From NCBI GenBank assembly GCA_016801885.1, contig CM028889.1:27224001-27288000 (forward strand): DNA of 64,000 bases, given 5' to 3'. Of this stretch, positions 9,536-20,800 are shown one piece after another (position 1 is the first letter of the stretch; each line of letters starts with the position of its first letter). The notes beneath the pieces were generated by a model, which saw nothing but the letters and a program-made list of their open reading frames with translations, did no database searches and was not told the DNA's origin. The DNA comes from Toxotes chatareus. Its lineage: Eukaryota; Chordata; Actinopteri; Toxotidae. The translations under genes were made by a program, and so were the position numbers.

Positions 9536-12091
9536 ATGTTTACCCTCACAGAAGTAGCCTCTCTGAACGACATCCAGCCAACCTATCGAATACTGAAACC
9601 ATGGTGGGATGTCTTCATGGATTATCTTGGTATTGTCATGCTGATGTTGGCCATATTTTCTGGAACCATGCAGTTAACTAAAGACCAAGTGGTTTGTCTT
9701 CCCATCCTGGAACAAACTCCAGAGGGGGCTGGGGGCTTCTTGGGCCCCCAACCACCAGAGACAGCTGATGGTTTCTGGAACAAAGAAAGCGCCATTGGGG
9801 AACAAGCTGCTCCTCTAATGGCTAAAAGGCCTCCTGATAGCATTGCACCTACAATTCACTTCACGCAGCCTGCTACGTTTGGGCAGCCCCAACCTACAGG
9901 TGTCAGAACCAAGCTGGATTTTCAGCAGTATGTTTTTGTCAACCAGATGTGCTACCACGTCGCCCTTCCTTGGTATTCCAAATATTTCCCATACCTCGCC
10001 CTAATCCACACTATTGTATTGATGGTCAGTAGCAACTTCTGGTTCAAGTACCCAAAGACAAGTTCCAAAATTGAACACTTTGTTTCCATACTTGGAAAAT
10101 GTTTTGAATCACCTTGGACTACCAAAGCACTGTCTGAGACCGCTTGCGAGGACTCGGAGGAGAACAAGCAGAGACTGGCTGGTGCCTCTTCCCTCCTGAA
10201 ACATCTGTCCACAAGCAGTGAGGAGGGGAGTCCAAACCAGTCTGCCCCAGTGCTGACTAAATCTGGGGTCACTTTTTCTGCTGAAAAGCTCGTTAGTGAA
10301 ATTCCCTCTATGACCATACTGGACAAGAAGGACGGTGAACAAGCAAAAGCTTTGTTCGAAAAAGTGCGGAAATTCCGTGCCCATGTGGAAGACAGTGACT
10401 TGATTTACAGGCTGTATGCCATTCAGACTGTCATAAAAACAGTCAAATTCATTTTAATCCTTTGCTACACGATGACATTTGTTGCCTCTATAGATTTTGA
10501 CCATGTGTGTGAGCCTGAAATAAAACATTTGACTGGATACGCTAAGTTCCACTGTACACATAACATGGCTTTCATGTTAAAGAAGCTCCTTGTCAGTTAT
10601 ATTGCTATCATATGTGTTTATGGCATAATTTGTATATACACGCTGTTCTGGCTTTTTCGGCGACCGCTGAAGGAGTATTCCTTTGAAAAAGTCAGAGAGG
10701 AGAGCAGCTTCAGTGACATTCCTGACGTCAAGAATGACTTTGCATTCCTGCTCCACATGGTTGATCAGTACGACCAGCTGTATTCAAAGCGTTTTGGGGT
10801 TTTTCTCTCAGAAGTGAGTGAAAACAAACTTCGAGAAATCAGCCTGAACCACGAGTGGACCTTCGAGAAGTTGCGTCAGCACATAACACGCAATTCTCAA
10901 GATAAGCTGGAACTTCATCTTTTTATGCTATCCGGAGTGCCAGATGCTGTGTTCGATCTCACCGATTTGGAAATCCTTAAACTAGAATTAATCCCAGAGG
11001 CCAGGATAACAGCTAAGATCTCACAAATGATAAACCTCCAGGAGCTGCACTTCTATCACTGTCCAGCCAAAGTTGAGCAAACTGCTTTCATTTTTTTTCG
11101 CGATCACCTCCGGTGCCTTCATGTCAAATTCACAGATGTCGCTGAGATTCCTAGCTGGGTATACTTGCTGAAAAATTTAAGGGAACTATACTTGGTTGGT
11201 AACCTGAACTCTGAAAACAATAAAATGATCGGACTCGAATCTCTCCGAGACCTCAGACACTTAAAGATTCTGCATCTCAAAAGCAACCTCACAAAGATCC
11301 CGACAAACATTACAGATCTGTCCCCGAATCTGATCGAGTTGGTCATTCACAACGACGGTACAAAGCTGTTGGTGCTGAATAGTTTGAAGAAAATGATGAA
11401 TCTCGCAGAGTTGGAGCTTCATAATTGTGAGCTGGAGCGAATCCCCCATGCTATCTTCAGTTTGAACAACCTTCAGGGGCTTGATCTGAAATCCAACAAC
11501 ATTCGTACCATCGAGGAGGTCATCAGCTTTCAGCACCTCAAGAGACTCACGTGCCTCAAACTTTGGCACAATAAGATCATCACCATTCCACTGTCAATCA
11601 GCCACGTCAAAAACCTGGAGTCGCTCTATCTCTCTCACAACAAGCTTGAGTCTCTACCCTCTTCATTATTCACCCTCCTCAAGTTGAGGTACCTTGATGT
11701 CAGCCATAACTCCATAGTGGTAATACCACTGGAGATTGGCTTTCTGCAGAACCTCCAATATTTTGCCATTACAGGCAACAAAGTCGAGGTAGTCCCTAAA
11801 CAGCTGTTCAAGTGCGCCAAACTGAGGACCTTATGTCTCGGCCACAACTGTATCGCTTCCATTCCTGAGAAAATAGGCCAACTCACACAGCTGGCACATC
11901 TGGAACTGAAAGGAAACTGTCTGGATCGTCTGCCGGCTCAGCTCGGTCAGTGCAGCCTCCTTCGCAGGAGCTGCCTGATTGTGGAGGATCACCTCTTCGA
12001 CTCGCTCCCCATGGAGGTCAAAGAGAGCATCAATCAGGAGTCTAGTGTTTCTTTTACAAATGGGTGTAAGTGTCTAAGTGAGGGGCGGTAG
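9536..12091 (+). CDS. lrrc8d: LRRC8D, VRAC channel subunit (complete)
   Basis: Plasma-membrane VRAC subunit. In mammals LRRC8A/LRRC8D channels favour larger and neutral organic solutes. The 851-residue frame starts at an ATG two bases after a strong acceptor and opens MFTLTEVASLNDIQPTYRIL, nearly identical to mammalian LRRC8D. Helix 1 about 24-47; extracellular loop 1 about 48-140 with Cys54 and Cys139; helix 2 about 144-170; cytosolic loop with the ETACEDSEENKQR and DKKDGEQAKALFEKV motifs; helix 3 about 296-318; loop 2 with Cys325 and Cys340; helix 4 about 347-374; leucine-rich repeats from about 450 to 840. Phe129 aligns with the pore-constriction Phe143 of human LRRC8D. The whole coding sequence is in one exon, as in mammals. 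The C-terminus departs from the mammalian end: after FTNG it reads CKCLSEGR before TAG at 12089-12091. Length is close to the 858 residues of human. Confidence 0.98.
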   Translation: MFTLTEVASLNDIQPTYRILKPWWDVFMDYLGIVMLMLAIFSGTMQLTKDQVVCLPILEQTPEGAGGFLGPQPPETADGFWNKESAIGEQAAPLMAKRPPDSIAPTIHFTQPATFGQPQPTGVRTKLDFQQYVFVNQMCYHVALPWYSKYFPYLALIHTIVLMVSSNFWFKYPKTSSKIEHFVSILGKCFESPWTTKALSETACEDSEENKQRLAGASSLLKHLSTSSEEGSPNQSAPVLTKSGVTFSAEKLVSEIPSMTILDKKDGEQAKALFEKVRKFRAHVEDSDLIYRLYAIQTVIKTVKFILILCYTMTFVASIDFDHVCEPEIKHLTGYAKFHCTHNMAFMLKKLLVSYIAIICVYGIICIYTLFWLFRRPLKEYSFEKVREESSFSDIPDVKNDFAFLLHMVDQYDQLYSKRFGVFLSEVSENKLREISLNHEWTFEKLRQHITRNSQDKLELHLFMLSGVPDAVFDLTDLEILKLELIPEARITAKISQMINLQELHFYHCPAKVEQTAFIFFRDHLRCLHVKFTDVAEIPSWVYLLKNLRELYLVGNLNSENNKMIGLESLRDLRHLKILHLKSNLTKIPTNITDLSPNLIELVIHNDGTKLLVLNSLKKMMNLAELELHNCELERIPHAIFSLNNLQGLDLKSNNIRTIEEVISFQHLKRLTCLKLWHNKIITIPLSISHVKNLESLYLSHNKLESLPSSLFTLLKLRYLDVSHNSIVVIPLEIGFLQNLQYFAITGNKVEVVPKQLFKCAKLRTLCLGHNCIASIPEKIGQLTQLAHLELKGNCLDRLPAQLGQCSLLRRSCLIVEDHLFDSLPMEVKESINQESSVSFTNGCKCLSEGR

Positions 12092-14490
12092 TCATGTCCT
12101 GCATGGTATCAAATGTCAGACGTTTCATCCTCACCTTTTCAGTCATGCCGTTGGAAACAGTAGGTCAGGGTACAGTACTGGTACACTTCATGATGTTTCA
12201 TCCACTTACACAGTGAACATACCACAGCACATACAAGGTTGGTACCACTGGAGAAATTTTAGATGAACTGTAGAAATGATCATGGCTCATGTTTATTTTC
12301 ATTTTGTTATAAGTTAATGTAGTGGCACAATAACAGTTAAATCGCTCAGCTTATATTTTTACCTTTTGAATGCAATTATATATATATATCTACAGAAATG
12401 TGTATAATTTCCCCTCTTTATTTAAATCTGTGATTTCAGGTTTTATTCAGATTAACTAGACACAATTGATTAACCTCATCTTAAAGGATTGGTTGCAGTG
12501 CAGCAAACCAAATGTTGTCTCCCACTTTTAAAATATATTTAAGAAAAGATCAGCAGCAACATTTCTTTTCAGAAAGAGTTCCCCCATTAGCCTGGATAAA
12601 ACCCTCCTGTTTTTATCACAGCTACTTCACATCACAGCAACATTGTCTTATGACAGTGAGGTGTGTGTGATTATCCAGAGCACCCTGGATGTTGTTTACA
12701 GAAACAAATACTGCTGTTAAAAATCTCTTTGCAGCAACAGGGTTTAAAAAAACATCAAAATCATTTCAGTAGCAGTTACAACTCTTTCAGGCTTAATAAG
12801 GGTACTGAAACTATTTTTACAGCATAACATATAAACAGGCCTGATAAAAAGAACATGGCCATACAACAGCTGCAGCACTGAAAATTCATTCATTCATGAG
12901 AAGAAAAGCTGTTATAAAGATAGGTTTCAGCCCAAACCAGTACTTCACTGCATACAGTGTTTCCTACCCTTTATTCCTCAGTGTTCAGCCTCCTGTAGGA
13001 CATGCACGTTGTCCTCACTACAGTCCAACAGGCTTGCTTCAAAACTCAACAGCAGGACCAGCAGTTGGAAAGTACTGGTATACAGTAGGTGTAACCTAGT
13101 ATTACTACAACCGTATGCATTCCAGTTTGAATACAACTGTAAAAGATTTTCACGTTTCACACTGAAATGATGAAAGTTCCCATCGGATCCTTTTCTGTGC
13201 TTCGTCCATCGTGACATTATTTTTGATACAGTTTTTTTTTTTTTTTTAAAGAGTTGACAGTAGATAGTTTTCTTTCTGGTGCACAGCAAACTCCCCATGA
13301 TGCTTTTCATTCATTTTACTTTTGCTCTCACGTTTTAATATGTTTGATTCTTGTAAACAGTATATTTATGTATTTTGTGTATGATTTGTATGTTCTTATT
13401 TTCTCATTGTCATCTATCTCTTCTTCTCTCTGCACAGCATTTTGTAAAGCTGGTTTTAAAATGTACTATAAAAATAAAACAACTACTATTATTATACTAC
13501 TATTAGTAGTATTATTTAAAGCTAGAAATGAAGCTAAAATTGCACTGCCATGCTGTTTTTGCACCCAAAAAATATATATTTTAAAATATTTTGTATAATT
13601 ACACAGTTGAACCCTGATGTCTGAAATACCTGGCTGTTTGAAACCACATGAAAGGAAAAAACTATTCATTGTTAAACAACAGAGTACAGACAGTATTTTC
13701 TCACTATTTAGCAAATATGTTACTGCTTTAAAACACTGTGTAGTACTGTGCACAAGGCCCAGTGTGCTGATCTCTATCTCCATCTGATCACATCACAGCT
13801 AAGTCCTAACTTCCTCTTATTGCAGCCTTTGACTGAGACATTGTCACCAATATTATGTTTGTGTGGAAGACATTAATAGCCAGATGTATTTCTCTCATAT
13901 TGTATTTGTTAATATCAAAACTCTAAATTACAAATATACCACAGAAAAACAATCATGAGTTTACAACAGATTAGTTACGAAAGCATTTTAAATTAGTGTT
14001 TAACTCACAGTCCTCTTAGGAAGCATCCCATAAGCCATCTGTTTGAGCACAGCGTAACATGCCACACACTGGGTTGTCTCTTGCTGATTGATATCTGAAA
14101 ATGACCTGAAGCAGTGTAACACACAGTGCTCCTACACTCTTCTTCATGGGCCAGTTCATTTCACATGATAGTTATGAATTAGTATAATTTATCATGTCTG
14201 TCACAGTTTGTGTGTGTAGGATGACTCGGCCATGGGAGCTGTGCTGTATGTCACAAAACATGTTAAATTTCTCATTCTTGCTGATCATGTGTGACAGTGT
14301 GTGTGTGTGTGTGTGTGTGCGTGTGTGTGTGACAGGGACCTGTGTGCATATGAGCTTTGAGGGAAATCAGCATATTTCACTGGAATAAATATGAATTACT
14401 ATGAATAAATACTGGTACTATAATCTTGCTTTGTGATGGCTGTCACATTTATTTAACAAACATTTACAGTTTATTGTAAATAAAAAAGTT
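12092..14490 (+). other. lrrc8d: Probable lrrc8d 3' UTR
   Basis: AT-rich sequence without coding signature follows the stop. Candidate AATAAA signals are at 13473-13478, 14384-14389, 14404-14409 and 14479-14484. Which is used cannot be decided by reading. The stretch contains many ATTTA pentamers, T-runs near 13231-13247 and a (GT)n at 14297-14330. Confidence 0.45.
14297..14330. repeat. (GT)n microsatellite
   Basis: Seventeen GT units with one GC interruption at 14319-14320, near the likely end of the lrrc8d transcript. Confidence 0.95.
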
Positions 14491-15397
14491 TTTATGGTCA
14501 ATGTTCCAAACTCTTTTGAACAATACAACCATGTTACGAGCACGTAACATCATGTTCCCAAGCTGCTAACAAGATCGGATACAAGTCAGAGATTCCAGAT
14601 TTCCTCTCTCACGGAACTCAGCAATTACAGGATCGTACTGTTGTACTGTCCTGTTCATGCAGCACTGATTGCATCATCAAATGAATTCTGTCTGTTGTGT
14701 TGAAAAATTGGATTTTCACTCTCAGGATGTCATTGTATTCTCCAGACCTTTCATTTGTTCCTGAGGGAGGTTAAAACTGTAACACTAACATTTCCCTTGT
14801 TAAAACTCAGATAGTCGGTAGATAGTCAGGTATACCAACACGTTGTTTAATCCCAAATAACCCTCAGCACCAAAACCCAGAAATGTATTCCAGTAAACTC
14901 CTAATGAAACTGTTTGGTGCCAAACATGGTGCTCTGGGTATCATCAGGATGATGCCCAAATGCACTCATTTCTTGGATACTGTTGCCCTCTGTTGGAATT
15001 AAATGGTTCCTACATATTACAACAGCATGAGCATCATTCCTGCTGCTGCTGCTGCTGAACTGTATGTATTGTTTTGGATGTAAGTAAAACTCCACAAATA
15101 TTAAAATTTATGTTAAAAATAATATTTAAAAAAAACAAACCCCATTTATTAATGTTTACATATTTCCTACGAATGTTAATTAGTCCATAATTATTCCAAA
15201 GGCAAACTCCAGCCTTTTTAATGTGGCTTTACCTGCTGCTTTTGTGTAAACTCTGTATTTTAGCACCAAAGTAATACTAACCTACACATAGTCAGAACCT
15301 GATTTGTGCCTGTATTTCACCACTAGTGGGCACTGTGTTAGAGACTTGCTTTTCATGCCTCTGCATTGGTAACAGCCGTGGCCCAGGGCACTTTGTG
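14491..15397. other. Non-coding, nothing distinctive
   Basis: AT-rich unique-looking DNA directly downstream of the lrrc8d polyadenylation candidates. A short imperfect (CTG)n lies near 15040-15056. No exon or element recognised. Confidence 0.5.
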
Positions 15398-15560
15398 TTT
15401 GGGCTGTCTGTCCATCCCAGTCCTGTGAATGGGATATCTCAGGAAAGCTTCTTCACTTGGACTCAAGACAGAACTGATTAGATTTTGGCTGTCAAAGGTC
15501 AAAGGTCGTACAAATTTCTAATAGACAGAAATGATGAACTGATGATATTTCATGTCCAAA
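15398..15560 (+). repeat. Interspersed repeat relic
   Basis: The stretch contains gtctgtccatccca, gggatatctcaggaaagct, ttcacttggactcaaga and tcaaaggtcaaaggtc in an order I recognise from a widespread teleost interspersed repeat (family name not certain). No coding capacity. A search of a teleost repeat library would confirm the family. Confidence 0.5.
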
Positions 15561-16576
15561 AGTGATTGTATGAATCTTCTGTGCTGCCAGGTCTGCCATG
15601 GATGCATGGACAGACATGGCTGCTAACTGCAGCTTCACTGGTTGATGGAGGTATACAACCACGAGGCCGTAATGCTGTGTTCTGCTCAGCACACATTAAC
15701 AAACATAGTCTCCCAGCTGACTTGTTTTCTGCATTACATACATGGTCAGACCGGACCTGATTGTAACCATTGTGCCATTTGGCTCCACAGGGCCGGACTG
15801 GGAGGGGTAAACACATGATGTGATAACTCTGGAGCAGCAGCAGAGAGAGGATGCATGACTTTAAGCCAGACTGACACTGGGCTTGTTAGAAGTCTGCCAT
15901 CAGGTGGATGAAGAAAACACACTGCCTACAGTCCAGCCTTCATTACTTCCTTGGGATCATGCAATGTCCTTAGCACTCGTCACAAACACTTAGCGTGCAC
16001 TTTCCCTCTTACAGGACTGCACCGCCAGCCATATTTGTATGAAGTGGTCATCACGGAAGCAATGGCCATCAACCCATACTGCAACCTGGGGACAGAGCTA
16101 AGAGGATGTCAATTTAAAAGGTTGACTGGCTCCTCGATCTGTGCATCTCAGTTTTACAGAGCATACAGTTTGACACATCAGCCAAGGAGACAAGTTATTG
16201 CTTTAACGACCTGCTGTGCATTCTGTGCTTTCTCTGCTACCTGGTTTGTCCTTGGCAGGCAACACATTCTTAACAAATGCAGGTGTTTATCAGTAAGCAC
16301 TCACACAGGACGTACTGATTTAACTGTAAGAGAAATTCATTTGAATTTGGACTGCTGTTGCTAATTTAGCTTTTTTGTACTATTTCTGTTAGTATGAATT
16401 TGGTAGAAGCGTGGCTGTGTGGTGAGTTCTGGATCTGTATGTGGCGTGCTCCTCTGCTGATGCCCTGAGGAAAGCAGCAGATCTTCAGCGACAACACTTT
16501 GTGAGCACTTGCACAGCTGATGAGCTGTAATTATGTTTTAATTATTTCTGTAGGGCATCATTCTTTCCTAACATGA

Positions 16577-16586
16577 CCCCCCCCCC

Positions 16587-16670
<84 letters not shown>
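16577..16670. repeat. C13 tract followed by (CA)41
   Basis: Thirteen consecutive C residues (16577-16589) run directly into 41 uninterrupted CA units (16589-16670). This is the longest microsatellite in the window. Confidence 0.97.
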
Positions 16671-16672
<2 letters not shown>

Positions 16673-18029
16673 AAATTAAGACATTCAGTATTTTGAAAAC
16701 ATTCGGTGATGAAACTCTCTTCAGTGAAGTCCACTAATTACTGCACAACCTTGTGTCAGCACCCATAGAAGGCAGCTTTGATGTCTGCTGCCCACGATGA
16801 TAATCAAGGGCACAGATCGCATGTGATTGGCTGTAATTGGGACAAGTTGTTTAAAAAAAGGGCACCACATGACTTTGATGGCTGCTTTGCACAGCCACTG
16901 CTCCGAGACACTAAGCGCCCCCGCCCCCACCTCCCTCCACCCTCCCCCATCCTGTGCCCACGGGTGAGGAAGCCTTGTCACTTATTAAGGAGGCTGTTGC
17001 CATGAAGTGACAGATGTCCTGATGTGATCTGTCTGCATCTTTGGCCTCCATCTGTCTTGTTAGTACACATAGTTAAGGATGGTGTGAGGACAGAGCTCTT
17101 CTTCTTTCATATATGTTAAATGTATTGGAAACTGTTTCTGGGAGCTGAAACTAGCTCCCCTGGCAATCCTTCCACAACAATCTCTCAGCTCTTCTTTTCC
17201 ACCTCTTGTTTTTCAAGGTTTCCCTGCCTCCACCACCACTTCTGCAGGCCCTGATGTTCAGGGTTCAGTGCCACTGAATCATCTCTGAATCTCCATTTTT
17301 GCTCTGCTTTGCTCCCTGCTTGGCAGAGAAAGATTAGGGGCTCGGGTCCTGGGGTGCGTATCCCACCCTCTCTCTCTCGTCCTCACACCCTCCCTCTCTT
17401 CACCCATCCTCAGAGATTCAAATCCTTTTAGCTTCTTCCTCAGGTAAAATTGCCAAGGACCTTGTGAGCCCTAGGTTCCCCTGGAGGTAAAATCTATAAT
17501 GGAGTTTTGATTTGAGCAAGAACAGCCTTGAAAATGGACTTCTTTAACTAGGTAGCTGCCTCGCAGAAGGTCAACAGTACTCCAGGTGGACACAACATGC
17601 CACAACTGTGTTAGAAAAAGGCAGAACAAAGGAACAGTTTTACTCAAAAGAAAGTGACCTGTAGACAATGTTGTAAATAAAAAATCAAAGTCGTGTTGCT
17701 TTTGTAAATTTTTCAAACCGAATTATTGGGCGTCAGGTCAGAACTTCTCTGCTGGCAGAATAGTCTCCTGTCTGCTGTCACATCTGTCGTAGACGTCAGA
17801 GCGTTTGTCATAAACACACAAATTTAACTGCAAATGAATGAAATTGTCAAGAAACAGTTGATTAGTTAACGTTTGGTCACTACTGTTTTTATACTCTGAC
17901 TTAAAGATAGAGGGCACCAAAGCCTCAGTTTTGGAAACACTGCTGCTGAAACATCAACACGGAGGATTCAGAGAGCTTTGTGTGTTTAATGTGTTTAATG
18001 TGTTTAGTTTATAGTTTAATTTTACTCCA

Positions 18030-18380
18030 GCCCTAAGGCAAGAGCCAAGGTCAGGGCTAAGGTTAGGGGTAGGACTGAGGTTAAGAAATATGGTAATGAG
18101 GTGGTTTTATGACATGATGCAATCGCTCTGTTACATAACAAAAGACGTGGGAATTAATAATACTAATAAATATCATTATTAACATAATAATAAGTGGAGT
18201 TAGGGTCAGGGGAGAGGGTGAGGATCAGCATCAAGAAATATTCTATTTTGGATGAAACAGGTACATGACATGAAAAAATATCTTTATGACATAAAAGATA
18301 GTATAATAACAAAATTAATACTAAAACACAGTAATGATATTTATTACTAATTATCATTATTATCATAATGTCATGATTAG
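18030..18380. repeat. Degenerate AT-rich tandem duplication (tentative)
   Basis: Two consecutive blocks, each opening with a G-rich ggttagggg or gttagggtc segment, then aagaaata, then a tatgacat-type segment, then a run of taataat/attatt. They look like diverged tandem copies of a unit of about 150 bp. Similarity was judged by eye only. Confidence 0.35.
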
Positions 18381-19606
18381 CTTTAGTGGCAGTTACAGTG
18401 ATGGTGTTGTTATGTTCAGCTCTATAATTTTGAATTATTTGTAGATATGTATGAAAAGGTGCAGTTTAATAAGAATCAGACTGACATACAGTAAGCTTCA
18501 TCAGAACACCAGATGTTATAGACTGCCAGAAGAGTGGCAGAGTTTGAGAATTAGAAATTTCACACAAATACGCTTCATTACCACTTTATTGATGTACCCT
18601 CTGCTGACTTTCAATTATTCATCAGCCACTCTAAAAAAAAACCTGTTTGCTCTGCCTCAATTTATGCTCCGTATCAAAACAGAAATCACATCCCTGCCGC
18701 AGCTATAATCTTAGTTAATCAGCATCATTTAATGCACTTAGCAGCAGTGTTTCAAATTCAAATGAACCACTTGTGCGAAAGCAATCGACGTCTGCCCTAG
18801 TTCTCATCAATGGTGGGTTTGTCAAAATGATGCAATTGGTCATTACCTCACATCAGACGCCTCAGAGACATAATTCTGCCTGACAGTTGGATTCTAGCTT
18901 TGACAGCCTCAAACTTGTTGAGTTTTCTCTAAATACTTGCCATTGCAATGAGTTAAACATCCCCCGGAGGCACCGCAGAGTTTTCCTTTTGAACAAACAC
19001 CCGAGGGACGCCAAGCTGGGACTGCACAAGGAACTGGAGGTCTTATGGAGAGGGCTGTTTGGGTTTATCTAATGGTACAATGGGTAATTTCTTCTGCCAC
19101 TGCAGAGGGAGGGAAAAAAAAGAGGGATGAAAAGAGAGAAGGGAGTATGTTTAAGAGAGAATCTTTATCTAGGCTTAATTTCCCATGCTCAAGCAGAGTG
19201 GAGGATTTTTTTGCTGTACAGATCTCTTTTGTCAGATCCTACCTACCCATGGAAGACCCAGGGGCACTCTAAGAACATACGCATCACCTAGATTTGCCTT
19301 CCAGCCCACTTCTCTCCAGCGATTGCACCCTCTCCCCGCTGGCTTCTTTGTGTAGAAGAGACGAGCAAGCATTTTGGAAATCAAATCTCAGTTTGTCAGA
19401 GGAAAACTGGAGCAGACTTCAATTTGAATAGATTCATTTCTACATAATTGTTCTGAGCACATGCATGCACAAAAGCCTCATGTTGTGTGCTTTGCCCGGT
19501 TGTGATGCAAAATGGAGCTGAATGGGAGTCACTGCGTGTGTCTCCCTGGCTGTGCCATTGAGAATCCCTCCACTAGGTTGAAACTTAAATATCGAGGAAA
19601 ACATTT

Positions 19607-19632
19607 ACACACACACACACACACACACACAC
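19607..19632. repeat. (AC)13 microsatellite
   Basis: Perfect AC run followed by a low-complexity tatgtatgta-type stretch to about 19700. Confidence 0.95.
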
Positions 19633-20519
19633 TTATATGTATGTATGTATATCTATGTCTATATGTACATCACATATGTATTTAGGATGTATAGTATATA
19701 TGTATCTGCCATTATCTTCTCCTGACCAAAATATTATAGTCTATTCATTTTCATGCTGTAATCACTGAAGTCTCCAAACATCCTGAGGGGCCCGAACCCT
19801 CGAACGGAGTGTGGCTGGTCTCTGAAGGCCAAGCCACTTTGCAAGGGAGAATTCAGGCAGGTACAGTAGTCATCATTGTCAAAAAGGAGTGCACAACACT
19901 GCTGGGACAAAGGAAGGTGCTGGTGAAAACATGAGGTGAGTGAAACAGGCTGAGGTGGAGATAGGAGGGGAGGGGGAGCAGGAGGGGGGAGGGGGTGGGA
20001 GGTTGAAGAGAGTCCCAAAGCTCCCTGCCAGTGATGACCAGAGTGTCCATCAGCGAGGTCTCACGGGTGCCCACTGAAACAGCAGCGCTGGCAGAACTAA
20101 AAAACACCCACCCTGGGAAAGTGCTTTTTCTCCCGCCAGACGCCCAGTGATGGATTGGGCCGGCCAGTGCACACAATGCATTTGTGAAAAGAGAGGGAGC
20201 GCAGCGGGGAGGGGGGAACAACGTCTGTCAGAAAAACAATTCCACTTTACTCCTAGAATGCACTAAAATATTTAAGAGTTCGATATTTATTTCATTATTG
20301 CACACATCGGATGTGAGAATGGACATACACAGAAATGGAAGCATACAACAAAAGGTTTAAAGTCGCACTCTACACAGTGCACTGAAGTGATTGATGTGAT
20401 TGAAGTAAAGACAAAGAAACACTGGATAAATATTTCAGCACGGTTGCTTTTTTTTGAGGCGAGATCGGAAATTAACTACGATTAAACACTTCAAATGACA
20501 ACTGAGGGCATTTGAAAGT

Positions 20520-20800
20520 TGGGATTAGATTTCCAGTTTGGCCGCACTGAGATTTCTTCCTGCATGATGGAAACGCCTCTGCTGAGAGGTACACACCAAC
20601 CACACCTGCCAACCTCAAGAGTCAACAGTATTGATTAAACCGCAGCATCCTCTCAAATCCATCCCCATTTCCTTTGAAGGCGAAAATCATCCTTGATATC
20701 TGCCAACAGCTTACTTACTTAGGGATTTCTTCCTTTCCATCTAGGTTGTATTAATTAATGCATGCTTTTCTTAAATTAGCCCTCTGAGGAGCTATAACTC
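20520..20800. promoter_or_regulatory. Candidate conserved non-coding element
   Basis: Non-repetitive, balanced-composition sequence in the desert, containing gattaaacc and the homeodomain-type cluster gtattaattaatgcatgc near 20747-20764. The texture resembles vertebrate enhancers, but conservation cannot be seen from one sequence. Confidence 0.25.

Noticed and set aside
15951..16364. 137-codon + frame
   Set aside because: No domain or family resemblance; surrounded by non-coding DNA.
19734..20221. Overlapping minus-strand frames rich in Pro and Ser
   Set aside because: They arise from a G-rich low-complexity tract on the + strand (about 19960-20000); overlapping frames are equally open.
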